A program made the position numbers and the translations under genes. DNA of 64,000 nt from Clostridiales bacterium (lineage in GTDB: Bacteria > Bacillota > Clostridia > Christensenellales > Aristaeellaceae). Shown here piece after piece: positions 30,394-38,595 of the stretch (position 1 is its first letter; each line of letters starts with the position of its first letter). The DNA lies in the NCBI GenBank assembly GCA_012837525.1, contig DUQZ01000062.1, forward strand, positions 19,294 to 83,293, given 5' to 3'. The notes under the pieces were generated by a model. The model made no database searches. It saw only the letters and a list, made by a program, of their open reading frames with translations, and had not been told where the DNA came from.

Positions 30394-31052
30394 GAGACCC
30401 GTATGAGGTGCTGGGCGTCTCCCGCGACGCGAGTGAGCAGGAGATCACCGCGGCCTACCGCAAACTGGCAAAGAAGTATCACCCGGACTTGAACCCGGGT
30501 GACGCGAGCGCGCAGAAGAAAATGGCGGAAGTCAATGTCGCCTATGAGGAGATCAAGTCCGGTCGCGCCCGCTATCAGGATTATTCCAGGCCGCAAGCAG
30601 GGCCGCAGCAGCGCCCCTACGGCGGCTATGGGCAGTATGGCGGCTTTGACCCCTTTGAGGCCTTCCGCAACAGCTGGCAGCAAGCGCAGCAGCAACAGCA
30701 ACGCAGCAGTTTTGACGGCTTTGACCCTGTCAGGCGCTACATGAACGCGATGCGCTACAACGAGGCGCTCTACGCCCTGAGCCAGATGAAGGACAGAACG
30801 GCCGAATGGTATTATTTAAGCGCGGTCGCCAACTTCAATCTGGGCAACAGGGTCACCGCGCTCAACCATATTGATGAGGCGGTGCGCATGGCGCCGGACA
30901 ATTACAACTATGTGCAAACCCGCATGCAAATCCAGGGCAATGCCCAGCAATACACCCAGCGCAGCCAGATGTTTGGCATGCCGGACATCACCAGCCTCAA
31001 CACCCTGTGCATGGGCCTGTGCTTGGCCCGGCTGTGCTGCAGGTGCTTTTAA
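30390..31052 (+). CDS. J-domain (DnaJ-like) protein with tetratricopeptide-like tail
   Basis: This 220-residue protein has an N-terminal J domain (about 3-65) starting [17 protein letters not shown] and carrying the HPD triad at 31-33 needed to stimulate DnaK. A Gly/Tyr/Gln-rich linker (about 70-110, [17 protein letters not shown] and a QQQQQ run) follows. Next comes a helical part [13 protein letters not shown]...[30 protein letters not shown], which reads as one or two TPR-like repeats. It ends with a short hydrophobic Cys-rich segment ([18 protein letters not shown]) that could be a membrane or acylation anchor. It lacks the zinc and substrate domains of DnaJ, so it is a specialised co-chaperone. 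It sits between DUF5685 and a zinc-ribbon membrane protein. Confidence 0.88.
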   Translation: MRDPYEVLGVSRDASEQEITAAYRKLAKKYHPDLNPGDASAQKKMAEVNVAYEEIKSGRARYQDYSRPQAGPQQRPYGGYGQYGGFDPFEAFRNSWQQAQQQQQRSSFDGFDPVRRYMNAMRYNEALYALSQMKDRTAEWYYLSAVANFNLGNRVTALNHIDEAVRMAPDNYNYVQTRMQIQGNAQQYTQRSQMFGMPDITSLNTLCMGLCLARLCCRCF

Positions 31053-31069
31053 ATAAGGAAGGACAATCG

Positions 31070-31483
31070 ATGAACTTGAACAACTTAAAATACCGCCTGG
31101 CCAACATGATGCGCGGCCGCTACGGCCCTGATGCCTTGTACCGTTTTTTGATGGGCATGATGATTTTCTTCCTGGTACTGAACATCTTCTTCCCTTCGAT
31201 GGTATTTTATCTGTTTACGCTCATGTCAGGCGTGTTTGCCATGTACCGCATGATGTCTAAAAAGCACGCCCAGCGCGCGAAGGAAAACGAAACCTATCTG
31301 ACGCTGCGCAGCAAAATCCAGCAAAGCGCTATGCAGTTTGTCAATCGCTTCCGGGACCGCAAGACCCACCGCTATGTCAACTGCCCTGCCTGCCGCCAGA
31401 GCCTGCGCCTGAAGCGCAAGCCCGGCTTGAACCACATCAAATGCCCGATGTGCTCCAACGAGTTCGACATCCACATCCGCTGA
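31070..31483 (+). CDS. Small membrane protein with C-terminal zinc ribbon
   Basis: This 137-residue protein has a basic N-terminus (MNLNNLKYRLANMMRGRYG), one long or two short hydrophobic segments (about 24-60, FLMGMMIFFLVLNIFFPSMVFYLFTLMSG), a charged helix, and a C-terminal zinc ribbon VNCPACRQSLRLKRKPGLNHIKCPMCSNEFDI with two CPxC pairs. The start is ATG 31070 after AAGGAAGGA, 17 bases past the J-domain stop. The third member of this conserved trio, it is a good candidate to hold the J protein at the membrane, since that protein also ends in a hydrophobic Cys-rich tail; this is inference. A terminator follows. Confidence 0.8.
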   Translation: MNLNNLKYRLANMMRGRYGPDALYRFLMGMMIFFLVLNIFFPSMVFYLFTLMSGVFAMYRMMSKKHAQRAKENETYLTLRSKIQQSAMQFVNRFRDRKTHRYVNCPACRQSLRLKRKPGLNHIKCPMCSNEFDIHIR

Positions 31484-31518
31484 TTCACATATAACACAAG
31501 CCAATTTGAACTGATACC

Positions 31519-31546
31519 AAGGTACCGGCAAGTCCGGTGCCTTTTT
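31519..31546 (+). terminator. Terminator of the DUF5685/J-domain/zinc-ribbon operon
   Basis: GGTACCGG, CAAGT, CCGGTGCC followed by TTTTT: an 8-bp stem with one G-U pair and a clear U-run. Confidence 0.85.
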
Positions 31547-31567
31547 CATTTTCAACAACGAAAACGC

Positions 31568-31596
31568 TTGCAAAACAGCTTAAAAAGGTGTACGAT
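31568..31596 (+). promoter_or_regulatory. Promoter of xpt and the nucleoside importer
   Basis: TTGCAA, 17 bases, TACGAT. The leader to the xpt start codon is only about 35 bases, too short for a purine riboswitch. Confidence 0.55.
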
Positions 31597-31637
31597 TTTA
31601 GCGTCTTTCTTTTTAATGTTCGTGTTTTGGAGGGTGT

Positions 31638-32216
31638 ATGCGGGCACTGCGGCAGGCCATCAAGGAATCCGGAATCGGCATTGGCACTGACATCGTCAAA
31701 GTCAGCAGCTTCCTTAACCACGGCTTGGATACCGGATTGCTCTTTGAGATGGGCGAAGCAGTCGCGCGGCATTTTGAAGCGGACCACCCGGAATTGGTGA
31801 TGACCGTTGAGGCATCCGGCATCGCGCTGGCGCTCACCACTGCCCACGCGCTGGGCAACCTGCCCGTTGTCTTCTGTAAAAAGACGCCCGCCAAAAACCT
31901 GGACGACGCGTCCTATACCACCAGCTGCACATCCTTCACCCGCGGCACAAACTACATGATGCGCTGTGAGAAAAACCTGATCAAACCAAACACCCGTGTG
32001 CTGATTGTGGATGACTTTTTAGCCAACGGCGCGGCCATCCGCGGTATGCTGGATATTATCAGCCAGGCACAGGCCATCCCGGTGGGTGCCGCTGTAGCGA
32101 TTGAAAAAGGCTTTCAGCCAGGTGGGCAGCAATTGCGCCATGAAGGCATCAAATTACTCAGTTTGTCCATCGTCCAGGAAATCAGGGATGGCGTTATCCA
32201 CCTGAAGGACGATTGA
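31638..32216 (+). CDS. xpt: Xanthine phosphoribosyltransferase
   Basis: This 192-residue type I phosphoribosyltransferase converts xanthine and PRPP to XMP. Family motifs are KVSSFLNHGLDTGLL near the N-terminus, TVEASGIALALTTA, VVFCKKT..., the PRPP loop VLIVDDFLANGAAIRGM with the Asp pair, and AVAIEKGFQPGG. Length matches Bacillus Xpt. The start has GGAGGG a few bases upstream. It is 23 bases ahead of the BMP-type binding protein gene, so base salvage and nucleoside uptake are cotranscribed. Unlike Bacillus xpt, no purine riboswitch precedes it. Confidence 0.94.
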   Translation: MRALRQAIKESGIGIGTDIVKVSSFLNHGLDTGLLFEMGEAVARHFEADHPELVMTVEASGIALALTTAHALGNLPVVFCKKTPAKNLDDASYTTSCTSFTRGTNYMMRCEKNLIKPNTRVLIVDDFLANGAAIRGMLDIISQAQAIPVGAAVAIEKGFQPGGQQLRHEGIKLLSLSIVQEIRDGVIHLKDD

Positions 32217-32239
32217 TCAATAAACAATAGGAGGGCCCC

Positions 32240-33367
32240 ATGAACATCTTCAAAAAACCCCTGTTCTCCAAACTGATCCCCTTTGTGATGGCACTCACCC
32301 TTTTGATGGCCGGCCTGATCACAGTCAGCGCCGAAAGCGCCTTCCCGGCGGTTCCCGCCAGCGACATCAAGGTTGGTATGGTCCTGATTGGACCGCAGGA
32401 CGACGGATTTTCCGGCGCGCATTACAATGGCCTGGAAGGCATGAAGGAAGCCCTGGGTTTGCGGGATGATCAGGTCCTGTACAAATTCAACGTGCCGGAG
32501 AACGCCGAGTGCGACGCCGCCCTGCGCGAATTGGTGGAAGCGGGCTGCAACATCATCTTCGGCAACTCCTGGGGCTTTATGAACTTCATGGAAGAGCTTG
32601 CGGAAGAATATCCCGAGGTTATCTTCTCCCACTGCTCCGGCTACAAGAACAACGGCGTCAACTTCAACAACTATTTTGGCCGCATCTACCAAGCCCGCTA
32701 CCTGGCTGGCATCGCCGCCGGGCTGAAGACAAAGACCAACAAGATCGGCTTTGTGGCCGCCTGGGCAGACAACGCGGAAGTCAACGGCGGCATCAATGCC
32801 TTCGCCTTGGGCGTGCAGTCCGTCAACCCGGACGCCGTGGTGTATGTGAAGTACATCTCCTCCTGGTATGAGCCGACCCTGGAAAAGCAGACCGCGGTTG
32901 CCCTGCTGGCGCTTGACTGCGACGTGATTGCCCAGCACGTGGATACAGCCATGCCCCAGGTCGCGGCGGAAGAAGCCGGCAAGTTTGGCGTGGGTTACAA
33001 CACCGACATGACCCCCGCTGCCCCGAAGGCCCATCTGACCGCGCCCATCTGGCACTGGAGCAGTGTGTACATCGCGCAGGTGCAGGATGTGATCAACGGC
33101 ACTTGGGTGCCCAACAACTACTTCCTGGGCTTGAAGGAAGGCATGGTAGACCTGTCTCCCTTGAGCGAAAACGTTGCGGAAGGCACGGAGGAGAAAATCG
33201 AAGCAGCCCGCGAGCGCATCATGTCCGGCGAGTGGGATGTCTTCACCGGCCCGATTTACAGCAACACGGGTGAACTGGTCCTGGAAGAGGGCAAGGTGCT
33301 TGAAGACGCCGACATCACCGGCGGCCTCATGACCAACCTGCTCATCAAGGGCGTGGAAGCCAAATAA
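32240..33367 (+). CDS. BMP family nucleoside-binding protein of an ABC importer
   Basis: This 375-residue periplasmic-binding-type protein of the BMP/Med family (TmpC, BmpA) captures purine or pyrimidine nucleosides. The signal sequence is KLIPFVMALTLLMAGLITVSA (about 11-31) with an Ala-type cut, then SDIKVGMVLIGPQDDGFSGAHYNGLEG, a block of the family, and YFGRIYQARYLAGIAAG and GFVAAWADNAEVNGGINAFALG. The lipobox cysteine expected in Gram-positive relatives is missing; there is no Cys before residue 90. Three importer genes (ATPase and two permeases) follow after a hairpin at 33382-33418, which probably keeps this protein in excess over the membrane parts. The exact ligand is not readable. 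Confidence 0.9.
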   Translation: MNIFKKPLFSKLIPFVMALTLLMAGLITVSAESAFPAVPASDIKVGMVLIGPQDDGFSGAHYNGLEGMKEALGLRDDQVLYKFNVPENAECDAALRELVEAGCNIIFGNSWGFMNFMEELAEEYPEVIFSHCSGYKNNGVNFNNYFGRIYQARYLAGIAAGLKTKTNKIGFVAAWADNAEVNGGINAFALGVQSVNPDAVVYVKYISSWYEPTLEKQTAVALLALDCDVIAQHVDTAMPQVAAEEAGKFGVGYNTDMTPAAPKAHLTAPIWHWSSVYIAQVQDVINGTWVPNNYFLGLKEGMVDLSPLSENVAEGTEEKIEAARERIMSGEWDVFTGPIYSNTGELVLEEGKVLEDADITGGLMTNLLIKGVEAK

Positions 33368-33381
33368 ACTTTCATAAAATC

Positions 33382-33425
33382 AAGGCGGGGCTGATGAATG
33401 CGAAAACAGCCCCGCCTTCTCTTTA
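33382..33425 (+). terminator. Hairpin terminator/attenuator between the binding protein and importer genes
   Basis: AAGGCGGGGCTG, 13 bases, CAGCCCCGCCTT: a 12-bp perfect stem followed by CTCTTTATTT. The U-tract is weak, so partial read-through into the ATPase and permease genes is likely, giving more binding protein than transporter. Confidence 0.75.
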
Positions 33426-33432
33426 TTTCAGG

Positions 33433-33451
33433 GTTGAAATATGCTATAAAC
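33433..33451 (+). promoter_or_regulatory. Possible extended -10 promoter before the importer ATPase
   Basis: TGCTATAAA lies about 30 bases before the ATPase start, with a poor -35 (TTTATT 17 bases upstream). It could add expression downstream of the hairpin. Confidence 0.3.
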
Positions 33452-33480
33452 AGAGGTAATTAAACCATGAAGGAGCCCGC

Positions 33481-34986
33481 ATGCCAGAGACACCTGCCAT
33501 AGAGTTGATACGCCTGACCAAATGCTTTGACAAGGTCACGGCCTGCGACTGCATTGACATGGATGTCCGCCGGGGTGAGGTGCTGGCGCTGCTGGGCGAG
33601 AACGGCTCCGGCAAAACCACGCTGACCAATATGCTCTCTGGCATTTACCAGCCAGACGCAGGGCAAATCATCCTTGACGGGAAGCCGGTCACCATCCGTT
33701 CCCCCCGGGATGCCATCCGCCTGGGCATCGGCATGATTCACCAGCATTTCAAACTGGTGGAGGTATTGACCGCGCGGGAGAACATCCTGCTGGGCCAGGC
33801 GGGGCTGATCAAGACAAGCCCGGAGGAAGCTGTCAGTACCTTTGGCTTCCAGGTGGATCTGGACAAAAAGATCTATGACATGTCCGTCAGCGAAAAGCAG
33901 GCAGTGGAGATTTTGAAGGTCCTTTGCCGGGGCGCAGACAAGCTGATTTTGGACGAACCGACCGCTGTGTTGACCCCCCAGGAAATCCGCGCCCTGTTTG
34001 ACGCCCTGGACCGCATGCGCAAGGAAGGCAAGGCCATTATCATCATCACCCATAAGCTGGAAGAGGTGATGGCGGTGTCTGACCGCGTCACTGTGCTGCG
34101 CAAGGGCGTAAATGTGGGCACGGTTGAAACCAGGGAAACCAACCGCTTTTTGCTGACAGAGATGATGGTGGGCAAGCCCATCTCCCTGGATGTGGAGCAT
34201 GTGGACATGCCGCCGGGCAGGACGCTGCTGCGGGTCAAGAACCTGTCCGCGACGGATGAAGGCGGGCGGCAGTTGATTCAGGACATCAACTTTGATTTAA
34301 AAGCGGGTGAAATCCTGGGTGTTGCCGGTGTCGCGGGCTCTGGCCAAAAAGCTTTGTGTGAGTTGATTGCCGGCATTGAAAAACCGGACTCTGGCACCAT
34401 CCATATTGGTGAGACGCGCATTGACGGCATGAGCCCGGGTGAGATCATCAAGCAGGGCATCTCCATGGCCTTTATTCCGGAGGACCGCCTGGGCATGGGC
34501 TTGGTGGGCGGGATGGACATGCCTGACAACCTGCTGCTGAAAACCTATAACGACCAGAGGGGCTTCTTTTTAAACCGCAAGGAGGCGCGAAAGGAAGCCG
34601 CCGACATGGTGGAGCGGCTGCGCATTGTGACACCTGGGCTGCATGTAAACATCCAAAAGCTGTCCGGCGGCAACGTGCAGAAGATCCTGTTGGGGCGGGA
34701 GATCAACCTTAACCCGCGTGTGCTGATTACTGCCTACCCGGTACGGGGGCTTGATATCGGCGCCTCGATGACGATCTATGACATGCTGAATGAGCAAAAG
34801 CGCAAGGGCGTGGGCATCCTGTTTGTGGGCGAGGATTTGGATGTGATGCTGGGCCTGTGTGACCGCATCATGGTGTTGTGCGCAGGCCGCGTGAGCGCGA
34901 TTGTAGAAAGCCAGTTTGCCACCAAGGCGCTGCTGGGCATGAAAATGGCCGGCCTGGTAACGGACAAGGAGGATGAATATGCCTAA
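33481..34986 (+). CDS. Nucleoside ABC importer, tandem ATP-binding protein (YufO/NupO-like)
   Basis: This 501-residue protein has two fused ABC ATPase domains, as in simple-sugar and nucleoside importers (RbsA, YufO). The first (about 1-245) has Walker A GENGSGKT, an atypical signature region SVSEKQAVEIL and Walker B LILDEPT. The second (about 255-500) has a degenerate Walker A GVAGSGQK, with Gln for the GKT Lys-Thr order, an intact LSGGNVQK signature and the RGLDIGA segment. This asymmetry is normal in the family. AAGGAG precedes ATG 33481. It overlaps the first permease gene by 8 bp. Together with the BMP protein and two permeases it completes a nucleoside uptake system. Confidence 0.93.
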   Translation: MPETPAIELIRLTKCFDKVTACDCIDMDVRRGEVLALLGENGSGKTTLTNMLSGIYQPDAGQIILDGKPVTIRSPRDAIRLGIGMIHQHFKLVEVLTARENILLGQAGLIKTSPEEAVSTFGFQVDLDKKIYDMSVSEKQAVEILKVLCRGADKLILDEPTAVLTPQEIRALFDALDRMRKEGKAIIIITHKLEEVMAVSDRVTVLRKGVNVGTVETRETNRFLLTEMMVGKPISLDVEHVDMPPGRTLLRVKNLSATDEGGRQLIQDINFDLKAGEILGVAGVAGSGQKALCELIAGIEKPDSGTIHIGETRIDGMSPGEIIKQGISMAFIPEDRLGMGLVGGMDMPDNLLLKTYNDQRGFFLNRKEARKEAADMVERLRIVTPGLHVNIQKLSGGNVQKILLGREINLNPRVLITAYPVRGLDIGASMTIYDMLNEQKRKGVGILFVGEDLDVMLGLCDRIMVLCAGRVSAIVESQFATKALLGMKMAGLVTDKEDEYA

Positions 34987-36067
34987 GCCCTGGGTGATGC
35001 CGCATATCGTCCAGCGGGGCGAGGTCAAGCCCGTGGTTGCCTGGAGCTACCGCGCGCTGGCGGTTGTGTTCGCCCTGGCGATGGGCGGCGCCTTTTTGGC
35101 TGCGCTTGGCTATAACCCCTTCCAGGTATACAGCACCATGCTGCGCGGCGCGCTGGGCACGCCGGGGATGCAAAAGGAAACCCTGAAGCTGACCATTCCC
35201 CTGGCCCTTACCAGTTTGGGTGTGCTGCTGGCCTTCAAAATGAAGTTTTGGAACATCGGCGCGGAAGGACAGATCGCGGCCGGCGCGATCGCCGCCAGCT
35301 ATTTCGCCTATTTCCAGGCGCATCTGCCCCCTGCCCTGCTGCTGCCCCTCATGGCCGTCGCTGCCATTGTATTTGGCGGCCTGTGGGGCTTGATTCCGGC
35401 CTGGTTTAAGACCAAGTTTGGCACCAACGAAACGCTGTTTACCCTGATGCTCAACTACATCATGTTTTATTTCATCACCTATTTGCGCGAAGGCCCCTGG
35501 CGCGATCCGGGCGGCGGTTTCGCGGCCATGCCGCGTTTCCCCAAACAAGCCCGCCTGCCGGAGGTACCCTTCCCCTTTGTGGGCAACCTGCATGTAGGCT
35601 GGATTGTGCTGCTTGTGATGGTGGTGCTGGTCTTCATTTATCTGCGCTACACCAAGCACGGGTATGAGCTGACTGTCGTGGGCGAAAACGTGCGCACCGC
35701 GCGTTATGCCGGCATGCCGGTGAAGAAGATCATCCTGCGCACGATGTTCCTGTCCGCGGGGCTGTGCGGCTTGGCCGGCATGCTGCAGGTGGCGGGCCCC
35801 GACCGCCAATTGACAGACGCGGTGGCGGGCGGGCGCGGGTTTACCGCGGTCAGCGTGGTCTGGCTGGCGCGCTTGTCGCCTGCCGGCTGCCTGGGCGTCT
35901 CCTTCCTGTTTGCCGCGATGCAAAAGGGCTGCAGCATGATGCAAACGGAGTACCGCATCCCCGCCTCCATGTCCGACATCTTGCAGGGCATCATCCTCTT
36001 TAGTGTGCTGGGCGCGGAGTTCTTTTTGCAGTACCGGCTTACCTCCCGCAAGGAGGTGGTGGTATGA
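34979..36067 (+). CDS. Nucleoside ABC importer permease 1 (YufP-like)
   Basis: This 362-residue membrane protein of the branched-chain amino acid/ribose-type permease family has about nine hydrophobic segments. The family motifs include LLAFKMKFWNIGAEGQIAAG (about 80-100) and YELTVVGENVRTARYAGM followed by GLCGLAGMLQVAG, the EAA-like coupling loop that meets the ATPase. The start is ATG 34979 with AAGGAGG six bases upstream; the ATG at 34973 sits directly against that site. The gene overlaps the ATPase gene by 8 bp and the second permease by 4 bp. The two permeases form the channel of the importer. Confidence 0.92.
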   Translation: MPKPWVMPHIVQRGEVKPVVAWSYRALAVVFALAMGGAFLAALGYNPFQVYSTMLRGALGTPGMQKETLKLTIPLALTSLGVLLAFKMKFWNIGAEGQIAAGAIAASYFAYFQAHLPPALLLPLMAVAAIVFGGLWGLIPAWFKTKFGTNETLFTLMLNYIMFYFITYLREGPWRDPGGGFAAMPRFPKQARLPEVPFPFVGNLHVGWIVLLVMVVLVFIYLRYTKHGYELTVVGENVRTARYAGMPVKKIILRTMFLSAGLCGLAGMLQVAGPDRQLTDAVAGGRGFTAVSVVWLARLSPAGCLGVSFLFAAMQKGCSMMQTEYRIPASMSDILQGIILFSVLGAEFFLQYRLTSRKEVVV

Positions 36068-37032
36068 GCGGCTTTATGGAGCAGGCAATCGCCTTTTTGT
36101 ACGCCGCCATCTTAGCCAGCGTGCCCCTGCTGTATGGCACCCTGGGCGAGATTTTAACGCAGAAGGCCGGCAACCTGAACCTGGGTGTGGAAGGCATGAT
36201 GTACCTGGGCGCCATCGCGGGCTTTTTAGCCGGCTTTTATACCGATTCGTTTATTTTGACCATCCTCTTTGGCATGCTGGCCGGCGCGCTGGGCGCTGGT
36301 ATTTACGCTTTTTTAACTGTCAGCTTGAAGGCCAACCAGAATGTGACCGGCCTGACGCTGACCATCTTTGGTACCGGGGTCGCGAACTTCCTGGGCGAAA
36401 AAACCAAGCTGGGCGTACCGGTGGACACCATGTTCATGTCTGCGCGGCTCAAGTCCCTCATGTCACCCCTGCACCTGGGCGCGCTGAGTGATGTGCCCGT
36501 CATCGGCACCCTGCTGTTTCGCCACAGCATCTTAACCTATCTGGCGGTGCTGATTGGCATCGTGATGTCCATCTATTTAAAGCGCAGCCGCATGGGCTTA
36601 AACCTGCGCGCGGTGGGCGAAAACCCTGCCGCGGCGGATGCTATGGGTATCCCGGTGAATGCCTATAAATACGCGCATGTTTTGGTGGGCGGCGCCCTGT
36701 GCGGCCTGGGCGGTGTGTATGTAAGCATGGTGACCGCCCTGGGCAACTGGCAGCCCAACATCATCTCCGGCCAGGGGTGGATTGCCATCGCGCTGGTCAT
36801 CTTCGCCTCCTGGAAGCCTTTGCGCGCCATTTTGGGCAGCCTGGCCTTTGGCGCGCTGTCTGTCCTGCGCCTGTATGTGCCCAAGGAAGTCGCGGATATC
36901 CCGGGCGCCCTCTTCTCCATGCTGCCCTTTGTGGTCACTTGCATGGTGCTGGTATTATCCTCCATTCGCATGAAGCGGGAAAACCAGCAGCCCGCCTCCT
37001 GCGGGATCAACTACTTCCGGGAGGAACGCTGA
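36064..37032 (+). CDS. Nucleoside ABC importer permease 2 (YufQ-like)
   Basis: This 322-residue permease forms the other half of the channel. Hallmarks are LYGTLGEILTQKAGNLNLGVEGMMYLGA (about 22-50), LKANQNVTGLTLTIFGTGV and the coupling loop MGLNLRAVGENPAAADAMGI, followed by GLGGVYVSM. About eight to nine helices are predicted. ATGA overlap with permease 1 and a TGATG overlap with the next kinase-like gene indicate a tightly coupled operon. AAGGAGG lies a few bases upstream of the ATG. Confidence 0.92.
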   Translation: MSGFMEQAIAFLYAAILASVPLLYGTLGEILTQKAGNLNLGVEGMMYLGAIAGFLAGFYTDSFILTILFGMLAGALGAGIYAFLTVSLKANQNVTGLTLTIFGTGVANFLGEKTKLGVPVDTMFMSARLKSLMSPLHLGALSDVPVIGTLLFRHSILTYLAVLIGIVMSIYLKRSRMGLNLRAVGENPAAADAMGIPVNAYKYAHVLVGGALCGLGGVYVSMVTALGNWQPNIISGQGWIAIALVIFASWKPLRAILGSLAFGALSVLRLYVPKEVADIPGALFSMLPFVVTCMVLVLSSIRMKRENQQPASCGINYFREER

Positions 37033-37595
37033 TGGATGACTACCAGGCTTTATGCGCGCGCATAGCTGATTTGCAGAAGGCCAAAACGCCGCTTGTGGTG
37101 GCCATTGACGGCCCCTGCGGCGGTGGCAAGACCACCCTGGCATTTAAACTGCACAAAGCGTTTCCTGACAGCGTGATCATCCACGCTGATGATTTCTTCC
37201 TGCGGCCGCATCAACGAACAGAAGAACGCCTAAAAGAACCCGGCGGCAATATGGACCGGGAGCGCCTGCAGGAAGAAGTGCTACAGAAGGTGCCGCTTGG
37301 AGAACCCTTCACCTATTCCAGCTATGACTGCCAACAAGATGTGATGGTGCCGGTGCGATACGAACCGCGCAGCCTGGTGATTGTGGAAGGCTCCTACAGC
37401 CATCATCCGGACCTTAAACCTTCCTATGACCTGCTGGTGTTTGTGGATGTGGATGCCGACACACAGCTGGACAGGCTGAAGATGCGGGTGCCGGGCAAGA
37501 TGCTGCCCAATTTCATCAACCAATGGATCCCGCTTGAACACAGGTATTTTGACGCGTTTCATATCAAAGCGAACAGCGATTTTGTTTTAACATAA
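37032..37595 (+). CDS. Uridine kinase-like P-loop protein
   Basis: This 187-residue P-loop kinase of the uridine kinase/phosphoribulokinase type has Walker A IDGPCGGGKTTLA (about 26-38), ADDFFLRPHQRTEERLKEPGGNMDRERL with the Asp pair typical of this fold, FTYSSYDCQQ, SLVIVEGSYSHHP and DVDADTQLDRLKMR (lid Arg). It is shorter than classical Udk and the set of motifs is that of small Udk-like proteins often placed beside nucleoside transporters. ATG 37032 overlaps the permease stop by one base, with GGAGG upstream. It probably phosphorylates an imported nucleoside and traps it; the exact substrate is unproven. The frame extends upstream within the permease gene, which is not part of this protein. 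Confidence 0.82.
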   Translation: MDDYQALCARIADLQKAKTPLVVAIDGPCGGGKTTLAFKLHKAFPDSVIIHADDFFLRPHQRTEERLKEPGGNMDRERLQEEVLQKVPLGEPFTYSSYDCQQDVMVPVRYEPRSLVIVEGSYSHHPDLKPSYDLLVFVDVDADTQLDRLKMRVPGKMLPNFINQWIPLEHRYFDAFHIKANSDFVLT

Positions 37596-37630
37596 TAATT
37601 GCATCATCCCCCAACAGAAAGGAGAGCGCC

Positions 37631-38530
37631 ATGAAAACCAAAGCCTGTGTCCTGTTGCTGTCCCTCATCCTTTTGCTGTCGCCCCTTTTGGTCAGCGCGT
37701 CCAATTTCTATATCTTTCCGGAATCAGACCGCAAGCACCTGAGCTATGAAGAGGTGTGGGCGTGGCAGTATGACGCGCTGGGCTATGCCTTCAATGAGCT
37801 GTTTGCGCGCTATGGCCGGCCTTTTAATGCGGGCAGCAAATATGACAACTACTTCCAGTGCCAGACCTGGTACAAGGTGGACCCGAACTATCCGGGTGAC
37901 GGCTATGTCCTTTCCAATCTGGAATGGGACAACTATAAGCTGATCAAGCAGGTGCGGGAGGAGATGCGTTCTCTGGGCACCAAAAACCTGGACGGCAAAC
38001 CGCTTCCGCCTGTGTTTGATGACGAGATCTTTGAACTCTTATCCGGCTTTAAAGAAGCCTATTTCCAACCCAACCAGAGCCTGCCCGTATTTGACGGGCC
38101 TGGCGCGCATTACCGGCGCGGCGCTGGCGGCAAAGCCGCTGTGGGCACCAATGGGCGGGTGTACGTCGCAGGCTGGGAAGCCGGCTGGCTGATGGTGATG
38201 TATCAGTTGAGCAAGGGCGGCGTGCGCGTAGGCTTTGTCAACCCCGCCAACATCAAAAACACCACCGTCATCGCCCCGCAGCTGGCTTTTGAGAATGTCA
38301 TAACCAAAACAGTGTCCGCCGCGACCTTGACGGAGGACCCGCTGATGACGCTGAACACAGTCGCGCAGCTGCCTGCCGGCGCGTCGGTTGTGTGGCTGAC
38401 GCGCTACCACACCGCGACCGGCATTTGGGACTATGTTGAAACCACTGTGAACGGCCAGGTCTGCCGCGGGTTTTTACCCCAGGGCGTGACCGATCTGGGC
38501 TGGTTCATCGACTCCCCCATCAACAAATAA
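37631..38530 (+). CDS. Secreted YARHG-domain protein
   Basis: This 299-residue exported protein has a signal peptide at 1-24 (ending LLVSAS) with no lipobox. Residues about 26-115 match the YARHG domain: YIFPESDRKHLSYEEV, FNELFARYGRPFNAG (the YARHG-like core), YFQCQTWYKV and LSNLEWDNYKLIKQ. The domain is thought to be extracellular. The rest (about 140-290) is beta-rich and resembles two SH3-like repeats: SLPVFDGPGAHYRRGAGG...VGFVNPANI and VSAATLTEDPL...VWLTRYHTATGIWDYVET...RGFLP. A cell wall-related role is plausible but unproven. It starts 35 bases after the kinase-like gene and is followed by a terminator. Confidence 0.85.
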   Translation: MKTKACVLLLSLILLLSPLLVSASNFYIFPESDRKHLSYEEVWAWQYDALGYAFNELFARYGRPFNAGSKYDNYFQCQTWYKVDPNYPGDGYVLSNLEWDNYKLIKQVREEMRSLGTKNLDGKPLPPVFDDEIFELLSGFKEAYFQPNQSLPVFDGPGAHYRRGAGGKAAVGTNGRVYVAGWEAGWLMVMYQLSKGGVRVGFVNPANIKNTTVIAPQLAFENVITKTVSAATLTEDPLMTLNTVAQLPAGASVVWLTRYHTATGIWDYVETTVNGQVCRGFLPQGVTDLGWFIDSPINK

Positions 38531-38544
38531 AACAAACGGCCACC

Positions 38545-38577
38545 AAAAATGCTGGGCGTTTGGACCCAGCATTTTTT
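38545..38577. terminator. Bidirectional terminator between YARHG gene and hydrolase gene
   Basis: AAAAATGCTGGG, eight bases, CCCAGCATTTTTT: a symmetrical stem with A-run and T-run on both flanks, able to stop both converging transcripts. Confidence 0.9.
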
Positions 38578-38595
38578 GTGGCTTGGCGCAATGCG

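Noticed and set aside
31484..31637. Purine riboswitch before xpt
   Set aside because: The 154-base gap is taken up by a terminator and a promoter; no three-way junction pattern (UAUA...CUAC...UAUG type) was found.
32114..33055. Long open frame on the minus strand (313 codons) opposite the BMP gene
   Set aside because: Antisense of a clear binding protein, no ribosome site, no family pattern.
34868..35944. Open frame on the minus strand (358 codons) opposite the first importer permease
   Set aside because: The sense strand encodes a typical permease; the opposite frame is rich in His, Gln and Arg with no domain.
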